37,735 nt of DNA from Clostridiales bacterium (GTDB lineage Bacteria; Bacillota; Clostridia; Lachnospirales; Lachnospiraceae), in assembly GCA_012518975.1 (NCBI GenBank), contig JAAYRC010000017.1, positions 1-37,735 on the forward strand. The letters run 5' to 3'. Each line of letters begins with the position of its first letter. The stretch's first letter is position 1. The notes under the pieces are model-generated. The model worked only from the letters and a program-made list of their open reading frames with translations. It did no database searches and had not been told where the DNA came from. Of this stretch, positions 9,108 to 18,217 are shown in pieces. Made by a program: the position numbers and the translations under genes.

Positions 9108-9473
9108 TTATTCATTATCTGATAAGGTAAATATATCACCCGAATATTGGTCTACCCAATACCATCCATATGTTACAGTATGTCCTATTTGACTATCCTT
9201 ATCATCAATTACAAATTCATATAGGTGTATAAGGTGATTGCCTGTAGTATCATTAGTATCCTCATAAACCAAATAATATTCTCCCTTATCTAGCTTATAA
9301 TAGTAAAGCCCTAAACCATCCTCTACGCTAACTTTTGTAAAATTCGTCGCATAGGTCTCCTTAACAATATCCAAGGCCTCCATGGGTGTAATTGTAGAGT
9401 AAAAATCATCTTCATTGTTTGTCCCTAGAGTCCTTATCACTGTAATCAAAATAATAATAATAAACTTACTCAT
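9108..9473 (-). CDS. Small putative exported or membrane-anchored protein, unknown
   Basis: I do not recognise this family. From ATG at 9473 (GGGGAG 7 bases upstream) it is 121 residues. A short hydrophobic N-terminus (FIIIILITVI) could be a weak signal or anchor. The soluble part is acidic and rich in Tyr and Trp (GLYYYKLDKGEYYLVYED, VTYGWYWVDQYSGDIF). The end resembles a PepSY-like or lipoprotein tail with a beta-sheet pattern; that comparison is only an impression. There is no lipobox cysteine. The 265 bases upstream hold no gene or terminator I can support, and the ORF called there on the plus strand lacks a binding site. Confidence 0.6.
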   Translation of the reverse strand: MSKFIIIILITVIRTLGTNNEDDFYSTITPMEALDIVKETYATNFTKVSVEDGLGLYYYKLDKGEYYLVYEDTNDTTGNHLIHLYEFVIDDKDSQIGHTVTYGWYWVDQYSGDIFTLSDNE

Positions 9474-9738
9474 AAAGTATCTCCCCATCCTACAACTGTT
9501 GATTTTTGTGCTTCTCTTATCCTAACACATGTATCCATTTATTTCCAGCTGTATCGGATGGGGAGAATCGATCTTTCTCCACTATTATTTCAATTTAATA
9601 CAAGACTAATTCTTTTTTTGGTCACTTATTTGAGTCTTATTATAGGTTTATATAGTTTTTTATGTAGTAAAAATTCAACCTATTACATAAAAACAGTCTG
9701 CTTAATACGCACTCAAGGCAATACAAATATCCACACAT

Positions 9739-10236
9739 CTACTCGGCCTCATCAATTAAATGATACAGAAAATCCATATAAAAATAATCCACCCAAATTC
9801 CCTTCTCTCCCATGATTTTTAATTCATCACGGGTTACCCATTTTGCATCTACCACCTCGGATGGCTGTAGGGTAAGCTCTTCTATACTTACATCAGTTCT
9901 GACTAGCCACACTGCACAAAAACTCTTATGCCTTCTATACATCATGGCAAGGCTGGAGTTTTGTCTAGTCGCCTTAATCCCTAGCTCCTCCCATAACTCC
10001 TTCTGACAGGTTATCCAGGCATCATCCCCAGCTATAGCGGACCCCGATGTGCTTGCCCAATATCCAGGTCTCCAGCTCACTGTGTCCGTTCTTTTTTGAA
10101 TCAATATCTGACCTTTGCTGTTAATAGGATAAATATGTACTACTAGATGATAATCTCCCTTGGCCAAGGGTTTTCCTCGTTCATGAATTCTGCCCGTCTT
10201 TACAAAGCATTCATCGTATATATCCCATAGCTCCAT
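9739..10236 (-). CDS. Nudix hydrolase, IPP isomerase-like
   Basis: A cytoplasmic Nudix-fold protein resembling isopentenyl-diphosphate isomerase-type hydrolases (opening MELWDIYDE, then HLVVHIYPIN and ILIQKRTDTVSWRPGYW). The Nudix box is recognisable near residues 72-94 as GSAIAG ... KELWEELGI, but the first Glu is Asp and the Arg of REU is Lys. The substrate is unknown. I chose ATG at 10236 with GGAGG upstream. The track start at 10293 coincides with the predicted transcript start of the promoter at 10300-10328. The protein is 165 residues. The gene stands alone between the small exported protein and the 5'-nucleotidase terminator. Confidence 0.85.
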   Translation of the reverse strand: MELWDIYDECFVKTGRIHERGKPLAKGDYHLVVHIYPINSKGQILIQKRTDTVSWRPGYWASTSGSAIAGDDAWITCQKELWEELGIKATRQNSSLAMMYRRHKSFCAVWLVRTDVSIEELTLQPSEVVDAKWVTRDELKIMGEKGIWVDYFYMDFLYHLIDEAE

Positions 10237-10299
10237 TGTATCCTCCTGTCTAATTAAAAGTAACTTAAATGTAACTACTATATAAGTATTCATAATTCT

Positions 10300-10328
10300 A
10301 TTATATATTATTGAGCAAAAAATAGCAA
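10300..10328 (-). promoter_or_regulatory. Candidate sigma-A promoter of the Nudix gene
   Basis: On the minus strand TTGCTA is followed after 17 bases by a perfect TATAAT. It supports the shorter start of the Nudix gene at 10236. Confidence 0.5.
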
Positions 10329-10359
10329 AAGCTTAATACATAATTTGACTGTAAAAGTC

Positions 10360-10403
10360 GAAAAATTGAGGCCCTGGTTCTAAATAACAAACCATGGGCC
10401 TCA
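10360..10403 (-). terminator. Rho-independent terminator of the 5'-nucleotidase gene
   Basis: On the minus strand TGAGGCCC and GGGCCTCA form a stem extended inward by TGGTT/AACCA, followed by AATTTTTC. It lies about 40 bases after the stop of the 5'-nucleotidase. Confidence 0.8.
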
Positions 10404-10439
10404 TAAAATATTAGTTAATTTGCTCTAAAAAGATTAGAT

Positions 10440-13400
10440 TTACTTTTCTACAACAATTCTTACTAAGGGTCCTCTTCCTGCCTTATTAGTACCCCAGAGT
10501 CTAATGGTAGTACCTTCCTTTTGCTCAGGAATTTCTATAACAAAATTACCCTCATTGTCAATGGTTCCTTCATAAGTTTTCTTATCAATTTGTGCAAATA
10601 CTCTAGTCTGAGTCTTGGCAACTTCAGGAGCAGCATTCTTGAATCTCTTAGGAAGCTTTCCACTAGTTTCCGAACTTTCCTCATAATCAAGAAGCTCTAT
10701 TGTCCCTGTAACTTTTTTATCACCTTGACGTACCACATGGGCTATAGGTGAATCAGGTGAAACCTTAACAAGCTGTGATATTAAAGGAAGGCTAGGTCCA
10801 AAATCATTACTGGCTGTAACTGTTACCATAGTGCCTGACAAATCCCTATCGGTTGCTAGGGTGTAAATATACTGATCAGACTCTTCATCGTAATAGTATT
10901 CATCTGTTGTATATTTCTTTTTACCAATAACTAATTCTACTATGGAATCCTTAGCAGCGATAACCTTAACCTCTTTATCGGTATTGGTTATTTCTTTTAG
11001 AAGAGCTGGCATACTAGGTCTTCCCTCTGATACTGTGAAGGACCTTGCTACAAGAATTTCTCCATCAACATATCTTGCCATAGCATATACCTTGGTTCCT
11101 AATTCAAGATATTCATCAAGCTCATGGAAAAACTCAAAATCATAATCAGTTGATATTCTATATATACTACTCTTAAAGTCACTTCCACTCCCTGTAGTAA
11201 TGGCTATATTAACATTACCACCTGAATAGTAATATCCGGTTATTGCATTTGTCTTATTTGATACTCCGTCTAGGATTAAATTTACTGAATTATTATTAAC
11301 ATAAGATTCAATATCTTGAACAATAACCTCTTCTGGGTAGCTATATCTTTCTTTACCATTCTTCACATCATATGCAACGACAACTAAAGCCTGACCAGCA
11401 TAAAGTTGATCATTAAAGGTGAATACAAATTCACCGTTTTTATCGGTCTTAGTGGTGTAAGTTTTGTCACCTATTTTTAACATTACATTAGTATTTGCAG
11501 ATGAAGGAACAAATCCTGTTAAGCTTCTTTCAATGTTACTTACCTCATTAACTTTTGGAGCATTAGGAGCTGCTTCTCTTACCTTAATTGTAGTAACCCT
11601 ACTATTTCTTGAAACATGATCTATAGCATAGACTTTAATAGATGTACCAGTTTCCTGTGGTGGAAGCTTAATCACAAATTGGCCATTATATGATACTTCA
11701 ACTTGGGTTTCTACTATCTTATATGATGGATCATATATTTCTTTATTGGCTTCAAAAAGTTCTCTGCCACCCTTATCTGACACATATACTACTTCATCAA
11801 TAATTGCTACAACAGAAGTAATATCATCACGGCTATTTCCTGTTATATAGTTGGCATTATTATATAAAGGACTTATCGATGGTTGATTAGGCCCTGTACG
11901 GTTGATTCTTACATCTATACGCTCACTTTCAAGATCTCTTTTTTCATCCTTGACATATAAAGTAATATAAGTTTCAGCCAGCTGACCAGGAAGAGCAACT
12001 GAAAATGTTCCATTAGCGTTTATATTCTGCTCATAAACTTTGTCCGGTGTCACTATAACCAAGGTCGTATTAGGCTCTGCCCTACCACTAATTCTTTGTT
12101 TTCTATTAGTATAGTTATCCACAGTAGGCCTAGGCAAAAGGCTATCATCAAAATTATTGATATGCAATTTCTTTAAAGCCTTATTACCATGGATATCCTC
12201 AGCATAAATGGTATATACACCATTTTTCCATATAGTAAAGCCCTTGCTAGGAATATTATTGGCTACAACCCATACTTCACTTTCAAGGTCATAATCACCA
12301 TTAGCATATTTTAGATGCTTTATATTAGATTCATCGACAGCCTGCACCATAACCTCATATGAGCTCCCAGTCGGATTAGTTATTAGGGGAGTCGCTACTA
12401 TATGAGGGCCTACATTGTCACTAGTACTTGTTGGATAAGATGCTAGATAATAACGGTATTGCTCACTTTGTTTTAGTCGGTCTACATACCATGGTGTCTC
12501 CTTAAATATATCCTCAGCATAGTATGGCATCTTCACAATAAACTGGTAATCCTTTGGTAACTTCAATCTCCAGTTATAGTCTACCTGGGGCATGATACTA
12601 CCACTTTCTGAAAGCTGCCTGATATATTTACTAAGTATAGATTGACTTCTTACAAAGCCCCTGAGTACATACTGGTCTTCCACACCTCTATTGGCTTGAG
12701 TAGGCTTTGTTATCTTATTGGTAGCTACTAAAAGCTTCATATCTTCAGTAACTTCATTACCCTGATAATAGATATTTGTTATTCTTCTATTGTTACTTAT
12801 AATATTACCGGAAAAATCATATCTAGGATCCCTAGATGGATCAATTTCATAGCTAATACCATCAAATATATAGAAGTTACTCCAATCATTTAACCACTCT
12901 TCACGTATTAGGGATTTAAAGCCTGTCTCATCCATCAGAGATGACATTACATTATCTTGCCATGCTGTATTCCTAGTGATTGTTTCATAGGCACTAGCAG
13001 ACCACTCAAGCCATTCCCTTAACTGAGCACCTGTAATAGTATAGACATAAATATAGCTATTATAGTTCTGTAGTGTAGTTAAATCAGCTTCAGTAATCTT
13101 GTCTTTTATATCAACAAAATCATATATTGACTTCACGCCAAAACTTTCATAAGTAGAGGCTGCTATTACAGGATAGTCAATATATTTCTTATCATTTGCC
13201 TTAACTCTATTTATGGCGTAATGAATCTTCGAGTCATTAAGTAATTGTATTGCAGGATTGTCAACTAATAATCCATAATAATTTTGCAATGAAGTATCAG
13301 GTTCTAGTTCAGCAATTATATCAGTAGCATAATCAAGCAACTGCTCTTCCCATTGGCCAAACAATGCTGCAATTACCTGGTCTTCACTAGTATTCTTCTC

Positions 13401-14447
13401 TGTTACCATACGTAAGCTAGACTTACGATTAGCAATCTTTACAGAATCACCATCAAACTCAAGCTCTAAATCGACTACGCCAATAGCCCTGCCACGGTCA
13501 CCCGCCATCACAACATTCTTTCCATTAATCAGGTAATTATTCTTATCAACACCTGGAAGCCTATAATAAGCAGAGGTCATATCTGTTGTAGGGTATAAAT
13601 TGTGTTCATGTCCAGCTATAACCACATCAATTTCAGGTATCTTAGTTAAGGCATAGGCTACATTTTTAAAATAAGGCTCTGGGTTTTCAGGACCCATTCC
13701 TGTATGGGATAGGGCAATTATAATGTCTGCTCCCATTTCTTTTAGCTTAGCTGACTGCCTCTTTGCATTCTCAACCATATCCTCGCCTATTAATATACCG
13801 GCATAGCTATGGGTTTTACTAGCAAAGGCTGGGACCGTCTGTCCTATTATACCAATCTTTACTTCTACTTCTTTACCGGTCCTAGTCTTTAGTTTTCGCG
13901 TTATAAGCATGTTTTCAAGAAATGGATATTCACCAGTTCTTGCATCTGTTACATTTGATACTATGGTAATATCACGAAGCCCTGACCCATCCAGTTGATT
14001 AAGTATATAATCATATCCATAATCAAATTCATGGTTACCTAAGGTTATTGCATCATAACCAACGTACTTCATGGCTTCATAGATTGGCTGGATTGCTTGT
14101 TGATTCGCAGAAAAAATATACTCAGTAGTATAATCAAATAATACGTCTCCCGCATCCAGTGTAAGAGTATTTCCCTCTGGAAGCTCAGTCTTGGCCTTCT
14201 TAATTAGGTCAAAAACCCTAGCCAGACCACCATTATTATAATCCACACCCTGCTCATAGTCATTACTATTTAGCTGTCCATGCAAGTCTGTGGTTCCAAT
14301 AATTCTTAGATCAATTGTATCTTTTTCACTTTCGGCCGCATTTACACTAATAAGCTGATTTGCTCCTATTCCTATTAATAAAGCTAGTGCAAATATTCCC
14401 AATGTAAGTCCTGACAGAAAGCGAAAGCCTTTATTTCTTTTTGTCAT
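10440..14447 (-). CDS. Secreted 5'-nucleotidase / 2',3'-cyclic phosphodiesterase family protein with Ig-like tail
   Basis: An exported metallophosphoesterase of the UshA/YfkN type, expected to release phosphate from extracellular nucleotides. A signal peptide covers about residues 1-38 (hydrophobic core LTLGIFALALLIGIGA, cleavage near VNAA). The metal-binding motifs appear in family order: TTDLHGQ, DAGDVLFD, LGNHEFDYG, ALSHTG and AGHEHNLYP (about 50-280). A 5'-nucleotidase C-terminal domain follows to about residue 600. The remaining 650 or so residues look like five to seven Ig-like repeats with a recurring NGEFVFTF / GQFVIKLP / EGNFVIEIP pattern. No LPXTG, SLH or choline-binding anchor is visible at the end (VRIVVEK). 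ATG at 14447 is preceded by AAGGAGG. It appears monocistronic. Confidence 0.9.
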   Translation of the reverse strand: MTKRNKGFRFLSGLTLGIFALALLIGIGANQLISVNAAESEKDTIDLRIIGTTDLHGQLNSNDYEQGVDYNNGGLARVFDLIKKAKTELPEGNTLTLDAGDVLFDYTTEYIFSANQQAIQPIYEAMKYVGYDAITLGNHEFDYGYDYILNQLDGSGLRDITIVSNVTDARTGEYPFLENMLITRKLKTRTGKEVEVKIGIIGQTVPAFASKTHSYAGILIGEDMVENAKRQSAKLKEMGADIIIALSHTGMGPENPEPYFKNVAYALTKIPEIDVVIAGHEHNLYPTTDMTSAYYRLPGVDKNNYLINGKNVVMAGDRGRAIGVVDLELEFDGDSVKIANRKSSLRMVTEKNTSEDQVIAALFGQWEEQLLDYATDIIAELEPDTSLQNYYGLLVDNPAIQLLNDSKIHYAINRVKANDKKYIDYPVIAASTYESFGVKSIYDFVDIKDKITEADLTTLQNYNSYIYVYTITGAQLREWLEWSASAYETITRNTAWQDNVMSSLMDETGFKSLIREEWLNDWSNFYIFDGISYEIDPSRDPRYDFSGNIISNNRRITNIYYQGNEVTEDMKLLVATNKITKPTQANRGVEDQYVLRGFVRSQSILSKYIRQLSESGSIMPQVDYNWRLKLPKDYQFIVKMPYYAEDIFKETPWYVDRLKQSEQYRYYLASYPTSTSDNVGPHIVATPLITNPTGSSYEVMVQAVDESNIKHLKYANGDYDLESEVWVVANNIPSKGFTIWKNGVYTIYAEDIHGNKALKKLHINNFDDSLLPRPTVDNYTNRKQRISGRAEPNTTLVIVTPDKVYEQNINANGTFSVALPGQLAETYITLYVKDEKRDLESERIDVRINRTGPNQPSISPLYNNANYITGNSRDDITSVVAIIDEVVYVSDKGGRELFEANKEIYDPSYKIVETQVEVSYNGQFVIKLPPQETGTSIKVYAIDHVSRNSRVTTIKVREAAPNAPKVNEVSNIERSLTGFVPSSANTNVMLKIGDKTYTTKTDKNGEFVFTFNDQLYAGQALVVVAYDVKNGKERYSYPEEVIVQDIESYVNNNSVNLILDGVSNKTNAITGYYYSGGNVNIAITTGSGSDFKSSIYRISTDYDFEFFHELDEYLELGTKVYAMARYVDGEILVARSFTVSEGRPSMPALLKEITNTDKEVKVIAAKDSIVELVIGKKKYTTDEYYYDEESDQYIYTLATDRDLSGTMVTVTASNDFGPSLPLISQLVKVSPDSPIAHVVRQGDKKVTGTIELLDYEESSETSGKLPKRFKNAAPEVAKTQTRVFAQIDKKTYEGTIDNEGNFVIEIPEQKEGTTIRLWGTNKAGRGPLVRIVVEK

Positions 14448-14549
14448 TGTTCCTCCTTACTATAACAAGTCAATATTGCCAGCGTTTCACATCCTGGGCA
14501 TATTTTAGTAAAATTTTAAGGCAAAAGAATGGCAAAACCATGAATTCGT

Positions 14550-14999
14550 TTATAAAACAATTGTAAATATGGGTTGAATCAGGTCTAGCATTCGCTTTGT
14601 TTGGTCAGTTAGATAAAGATAACCTATAAGGGCCTCTAGTCCAGTGGCTGTCCTATATTCAATTATATCTGCTTTTTTTGCCGAACTAAAGGATTTGGAG
14701 TTTCTACCTCTTTTGTAGACGGCCTGCTCCTCATCAGTTAGGGTCTCTTTTATTGTATGATAAAGTTTAGCTTGGGCAGATGCCTGGACAAGCTTAACAA
14801 CTTGCTTATGAAGCTTATTAACAGGTGCATTACCATGCTCTACCACATAGGTTCTAATTACTAAATCATATATGGCATCTCCTATATAGGCTAAAGTTAG
14901 ACCTGAATAGGACTTAATATCAGTGTCTGGCAAATCCCAAGCCTGTCTTATATATGCTGACATCGGTATTAAGTTATAATCCCCTATTTTCTTTTCCAT
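14550..14999 (-). CDS. mrnC: Mini-ribonuclease III
   Basis: A double-strand-specific RNase made of only the RNase III catalytic domain, used in 23S rRNA 3' maturation in Bacillus. The protein has 149 residues with the family blocks LTLAYIGDAIYDLVIRTY (catalytic acidic residues) and TGLEALIGYLYL, and no dsRNA-binding domain. It begins inside cysS, with a 16-base overlap and a GAAGG binding site within the cysS end, so the two are translationally coupled. The cysS-mrnC order is the usual one in Firmicutes. Confidence 0.93.
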   Translation of the reverse strand: MEKKIGDYNLIPMSAYIRQAWDLPDTDIKSYSGLTLAYIGDAIYDLVIRTYVVEHGNAPVNKLHKQVVKLVQASAQAKLYHTIKETLTDEEQAVYKRGRNSKSFSSAKKADIIEYRTATGLEALIGYLYLTDQTKRMLDLIQPIFTIVL

Positions 15000-16387
15000 C
15001 GTACACCTTCTCTAGTATCCTCAAGAACTATACCCTTATCAAGCAGGGCATCCCTTATTTGATCTGCCTTTGCAAAATCTCGGTTCTTTCTAGCATCCTG
15101 CCTTTCTTCAATAAGTCTTTCTATTTCATCTGGAAGAATCTCCTCATCCTGCTCAACCCTAATACCTAGAATATCACATAAGGAACTTATCTTGTTTTTC
15201 ATATACTCAACAAGTTTTCTGCCACTTTCAACACTACAATTTATATTAGCAAGCTTAACTAGTTCAAAAATAGCTGCTATAGCATCGGCTGTATTAAAAT
15301 CATCCTCCATAGCTGAATTAAACTTATCCACCAAGATATCCGCTTCACTTATTATCGTTTTTTCCTCATCAGTAAGTTCACCCTTCTTTAATGTATCGCC
15401 ATCAAGCAGATGTTCTAGCTGACTAACAGAGGTTATAATTCTTGTAAGTGAGTTCTTAGCCGCCTCAATCAAATTCCTACTAAAATTCAAGGGACTACGA
15501 TAGTGGGCATTTAGCATAAAGAACCTTATAACCTGTCCAGGATATTCCTCGCAGATTTCTCTAACAGTAAAAAAGTTCCCCTCTGATTTTGACATTTTCT
15601 TGTTATCTATATTTATAAAGGCATTGTGCATCCAATATCTGGCAAATGGTTCTCCGCTAGCTGCCTCACTCTGTGCAATTTCATTTTCATGGTGAGGAAA
15701 TATAAGGTCCTCCCCTCCACCATGAATATCAATCTTGTCTCCAAGGTACTTACTACTCATAACTGAACATTCAATATGCCAGCCGGGACGACCATCTCCC
15801 CATGGTGATGTCCAATATGGCTCCCCTTCCTTTTTAGGCTTCCAAAGCACAAAGTCTAGGGGATCATCCTTCTCATCACTTACTGCTATCCTTGCACCTG
15901 ATTCGAGATCATCTATTTTCTTCTTGGAAAGCTTTCCGTATTCATCAAAGCTTCTAGTTCTAAAATATACCGTTCCATTTTTCTCATAAGCATGGCCTTT
16001 ATCAATTAAGGATACAATCATCTCAATCATATCATCGATTTCTTCTGTAGCCTTGGGGTGATATGATGCGGGTAAAACATTTAAAGCCTCCATATCCTTC
16101 TTAAACTCCTTGATATACCTTTCAGATATGTCTGTCGAGCTCTTACCCTCCTCTATAGCCTTCTTTATAATCTTATCATCTACATCCGTAAAATTAGAAA
16201 CATAATTCACTTCGTAGCCAATATATTCAAAATAACGCCTGACTACATCAAAGAAAATGACTGGCCTAGCATTACCTATATGAATATAGTTATATACAGT
16301 TGGCCCACATACATACATACGAATCTTGTTTTCTTCAATAGGAATAAACTTCTCCTTTTGCTGTGTTAATGTATTATAAATCCTCAT
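14984..16387 (-). CDS. cysS: Cysteinyl-tRNA synthetase
   Basis: It attaches cysteine to tRNA-Cys in the cytoplasm. The 467 residues match the family. The class I signatures are present as IHIGNARP near residue 35 and KMSKSEGNFF near 265. The zinc ligands are seen in MYVCGPTVYN, WHIECSVMSS and FPHHENE. It is the second gene of the T-box-controlled cysE-cysS-mrnC operon and overlaps mrnC. There is a 98-base gap after cysE without a terminator. Confidence 0.97.
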   Translation of the reverse strand: MRIYNTLTQQKEKFIPIEENKIRMYVCGPTVYNYIHIGNARPVIFFDVVRRYFEYIGYEVNYVSNFTDVDDKIIKKAIEEGKSSTDISERYIKEFKKDMEALNVLPASYHPKATEEIDDMIEMIVSLIDKGHAYEKNGTVYFRTRSFDEYGKLSKKKIDDLESGARIAVSDEKDDPLDFVLWKPKKEGEPYWTSPWGDGRPGWHIECSVMSSKYLGDKIDIHGGGEDLIFPHHENEIAQSEAASGEPFARYWMHNAFINIDNKKMSKSEGNFFTVREICEEYPGQVIRFFMLNAHYRSPLNFSRNLIEAAKNSLTRIITSVSQLEHLLDGDTLKKGELTDEEKTIISEADILVDKFNSAMEDDFNTADAIAAIFELVKLANINCSVESGRKLVEYMKNKISSLCDILGIRVEQDEEILPDEIERLIEERQDARKNRDFAKADQIRDALLDKGIVLEDTREGVRWKRK

Positions 16388-16485
16388 CTTGTTTCCTCCT
16401 TGTCATATAATGTCCTCTTGCTTTTTGTCTTTATATAGACCAATATATGAACCCTGGTTCAGCATCAGCCTACTTTGAAATCTTA

Positions 16486-17220
16486 TTATCTTAAATCCTT
16501 ATCGTTTAACTTCTCCATCTTGTCTATGATCTTATCTATACTGTCTAGTTTATCACAGACCTTCTTAAATTCTCCAAAGCTACTACATACCTTCTCAAGC
16601 TCATTTTTCAGGTGTTCATTCTCTTTCTTAAGGATTTTTAAATCATTCAAGTAAGGATCTGGTAGATGAACTTGATCCATATCCTCTCTGGGTATTCTCA
16701 CATTGTCTCTCTTAACAATTCTTCCTGGCACTCCAACAACAGTTGAATTTGCAGGAACCTCGGATAGGACTACTGATCCAGCACCTATTTTAGAATTCTC
16801 TCCTATTGTAAATGAACCTAGTACCTTTGCTCCTGCACTAATCATTACATTGTTTCCAATAGTAGGGTGCCTTTTACCTTGCTCCTTACCGGTTCCCCCC
16901 AAAGTGACTCCCTGATAAAGGGTTACATTATCTCCTATAATGGTTGTTTCCCCTATAACCACTCCGATACCATGGTCTATGAATAGACCCTTTCCTATTA
17001 TGGCCCCAGGATGAATTTCAATTCCGGTTTTACGGGCTGTCCTTTGTGATAACCACCGTGCTAAAAAATAATGCTTCCTCTTATATAATTTATGGGCAAT
17101 CCGATAACGAATTATTGCCTTGAAGCTAGGATATAAGAAAACCTCAAAAGACGATTTTATTGCAGGGTCTCTTTCTCTTATAATTTTCATTTCCTCTTTT
17201 ATATACTTTACCAACCCCAT
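16486..17220 (-). CDS. cysE: Serine O-acetyltransferase
   Basis: It acetylates serine with acetyl-CoA to O-acetylserine, the precursor of cysteine. The left-handed beta-helix signature is clear: GIEIHPGAIIGKGLFIDHG, then GVTLGGTGKEQGKRHPTIG. The residue count is 244 from ATG 17220, with GGAGG 8 bases upstream; the track start at 17235 is a TTG that overlaps that site. After the catalytic domain comes a charged, coiled-coil-like tail of about 60 residues (ILKKENEHLKNELEKV) that short CysE proteins lack. It is the first gene after the cysteine T-box. No cysK lies beside it. Confidence 0.95.
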   Translation of the reverse strand: MGLVKYIKEEMKIIRERDPAIKSSFEVFLYPSFKAIIRYRIAHKLYKRKHYFLARWLSQRTARKTGIEIHPGAIIGKGLFIDHGIGVVIGETTIIGDNVTLYQGVTLGGTGKEQGKRHPTIGNNVMISAGAKVLGSFTIGENSKIGAGSVVLSEVPANSTVVGVPGRIVKRDNVRIPREDMDQVHLPDPYLNDLKILKKENEHLKNELEKVCSSFGEFKKVCDKLDSIDKIIDKMEKLNDKDLR

Positions 17221-17293
17221 ATAACTTACCTCCAATAAATCATATTAACAAAAAGAACTTGGTTTTAATTTAATAGGACCCCATTTCCTTTAA

Positions 17294-17570
17294 TAAAAAA
17301 ACCACCCCTAATAGATAGAGGCGGTATAAGACGCGGTTCCACTCTAATTGTATGTCGCATTATTACAATACACTAGCAACATACACCTTATGCATATAAC
17401 GGCTGTTACCGGATTTGGCTAAGCTTTCACCTCACCAAATCAGCTCAGGGATGCACTTCACCCAGGTTCATGTAAGGAGTGCTTTCAGCCAGCGACACTC
17501 CATCTCTGCTACAATCTCAAGAGTTACTTTTCCCTTCATAGCTTTTAATTTTATTAATATAATAAATCTT
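17294..17570 (-). promoter_or_regulatory. Cysteine T-box leader of cysE-cysS-mrnC
   Basis: The minus strand carries the conserved T-box AGAGTGGAACCGCG (17332-17345). It is followed by a terminator of 10 paired bases (ACCGCCTCTA / TAGGGGTGGT) and seven Ts (17294-17325). Upstream lie an AGAGATGG motif, a stem closing on GGCTGAAAG, and the candidate specifier in GAAGTGCATCC. The triplet TGC (17453-17455), a cysteine codon followed by A, agrees with the cysteine genes downstream. By family knowledge, uncharged tRNA-Cys pairs with the specifier and the T-box bulge and prevents termination. This element fills the otherwise gene-free stretch 17221-17639. Confidence 0.93.
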
Positions 17571-17576
17571 TAATTC

Positions 17577-17605
17577 ATTTTATGCATATAAGCTTATTTT
17601 GTCAA
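17577..17605 (-). promoter_or_regulatory. Promoter of the T-box operon
   Basis: On the minus strand a perfect TTGACA is followed after 17 bases by TAAAAT, placing the transcript start near 17570, just before the first T-box stem. Confidence 0.65.
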
Positions 17606-17639
17606 TACCCTTTCAACTCCACTTGCTTATACCTATCCA

Positions 17640-18185
17640 TTATAGTTTTCGACCACAGCAACCATTACAATTTTTTTCTCTAGCATCTGGCGTAACATCA
17701 ACTTGATAATTCATCATCGACTCTAATAGGCAGACAGCCTTTGCAGCAATTCCATGCCCCTGCCCAGTAAAGCCAAGACCCTCCTCAGTGGTCGCCTTGA
17801 TATTTACCTGGTCCTCTCTTATGTCAAGACTAGCTGCAATAGTCTTTACCATCTGAGATATATAAGTTGATAGCTTTGGTTTTTGGGCAATAATGGTAGC
17901 GTCAATATTTTCAACCATATATAGGTTATCCTCCAAAAGCTCCTTGACTCTTTTTAAAAGCTCTATGCTTGAAACCCCTTTATAAGCTTCATCTGTATCA
18001 GGAAAATGTCTACCAATATCACCTAAAGCTGCTGCTCCCAATAATGCGTCCATAATAGCATGAACCAAGACGTCCGCATCGGAATGTCCCATTAACCCCT
18101 TTTCATATGGAATTGTTACCCCACCAATAATAAGCTCTCTATCCTCTACTAATTTATGAACATCATATCCTATTCCAATTCTCAT
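17640..18185 (-). CDS. ispF: 2-C-methyl-D-erythritol 2,4-cyclodiphosphate synthase with Cys-rich tail
   Basis: It forms the cyclic diphosphate of the MEP isoprenoid pathway. Metal ligands are seen in GIGYDVHKL (Asp, His) and [13 protein letters not shown]. Other family blocks are [19 protein letters not shown] and [19 protein letters not shown] at 18185 follows AGGAGG; the track start at 18188 is a TTG. The core ends near residue 157, where most IspF proteins stop. Here about 24 more residues follow, ending [10 protein letters not shown] with three cysteines. The function of that tail is unknown. It lies 32 bases after the ASKHA gene on the same strand. Confidence 0.95.
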   Translation of the reverse strand: MRIGIGYDVHKLVEDRELIIGGVTIPYEKGLMGHSDADVLVHAIMDALLGAAALGDIGRHFPDTDEAYKGVSSIELLKRVKELLEDNLYMVENIDATIIAQKPKLSTYISQMVKTIAASLDIREDQVNIKATTEEGLGFTGQGHGIAAKAVCLLESMMNYQVDVTPDAREKNCNGCCGRKL

Positions 18186-18217
18186 CAATAAATCCTCCTA
18201 TGATTCAATGTGAATAT

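Noticed and set aside
9550-9580. GGAGA/TCTCC inverted repeat as a terminator of the Nudix gene
   Set aside because: The stem is only 5 bp with no T-run and lies 160 bases past the stop codon.
9558-9815. 85-residue plus-strand ORF between the small exported protein and the Nudix gene
   Set aside because: No binding site, no recognisable fold, and its end overlaps the Nudix gene on the other strand.
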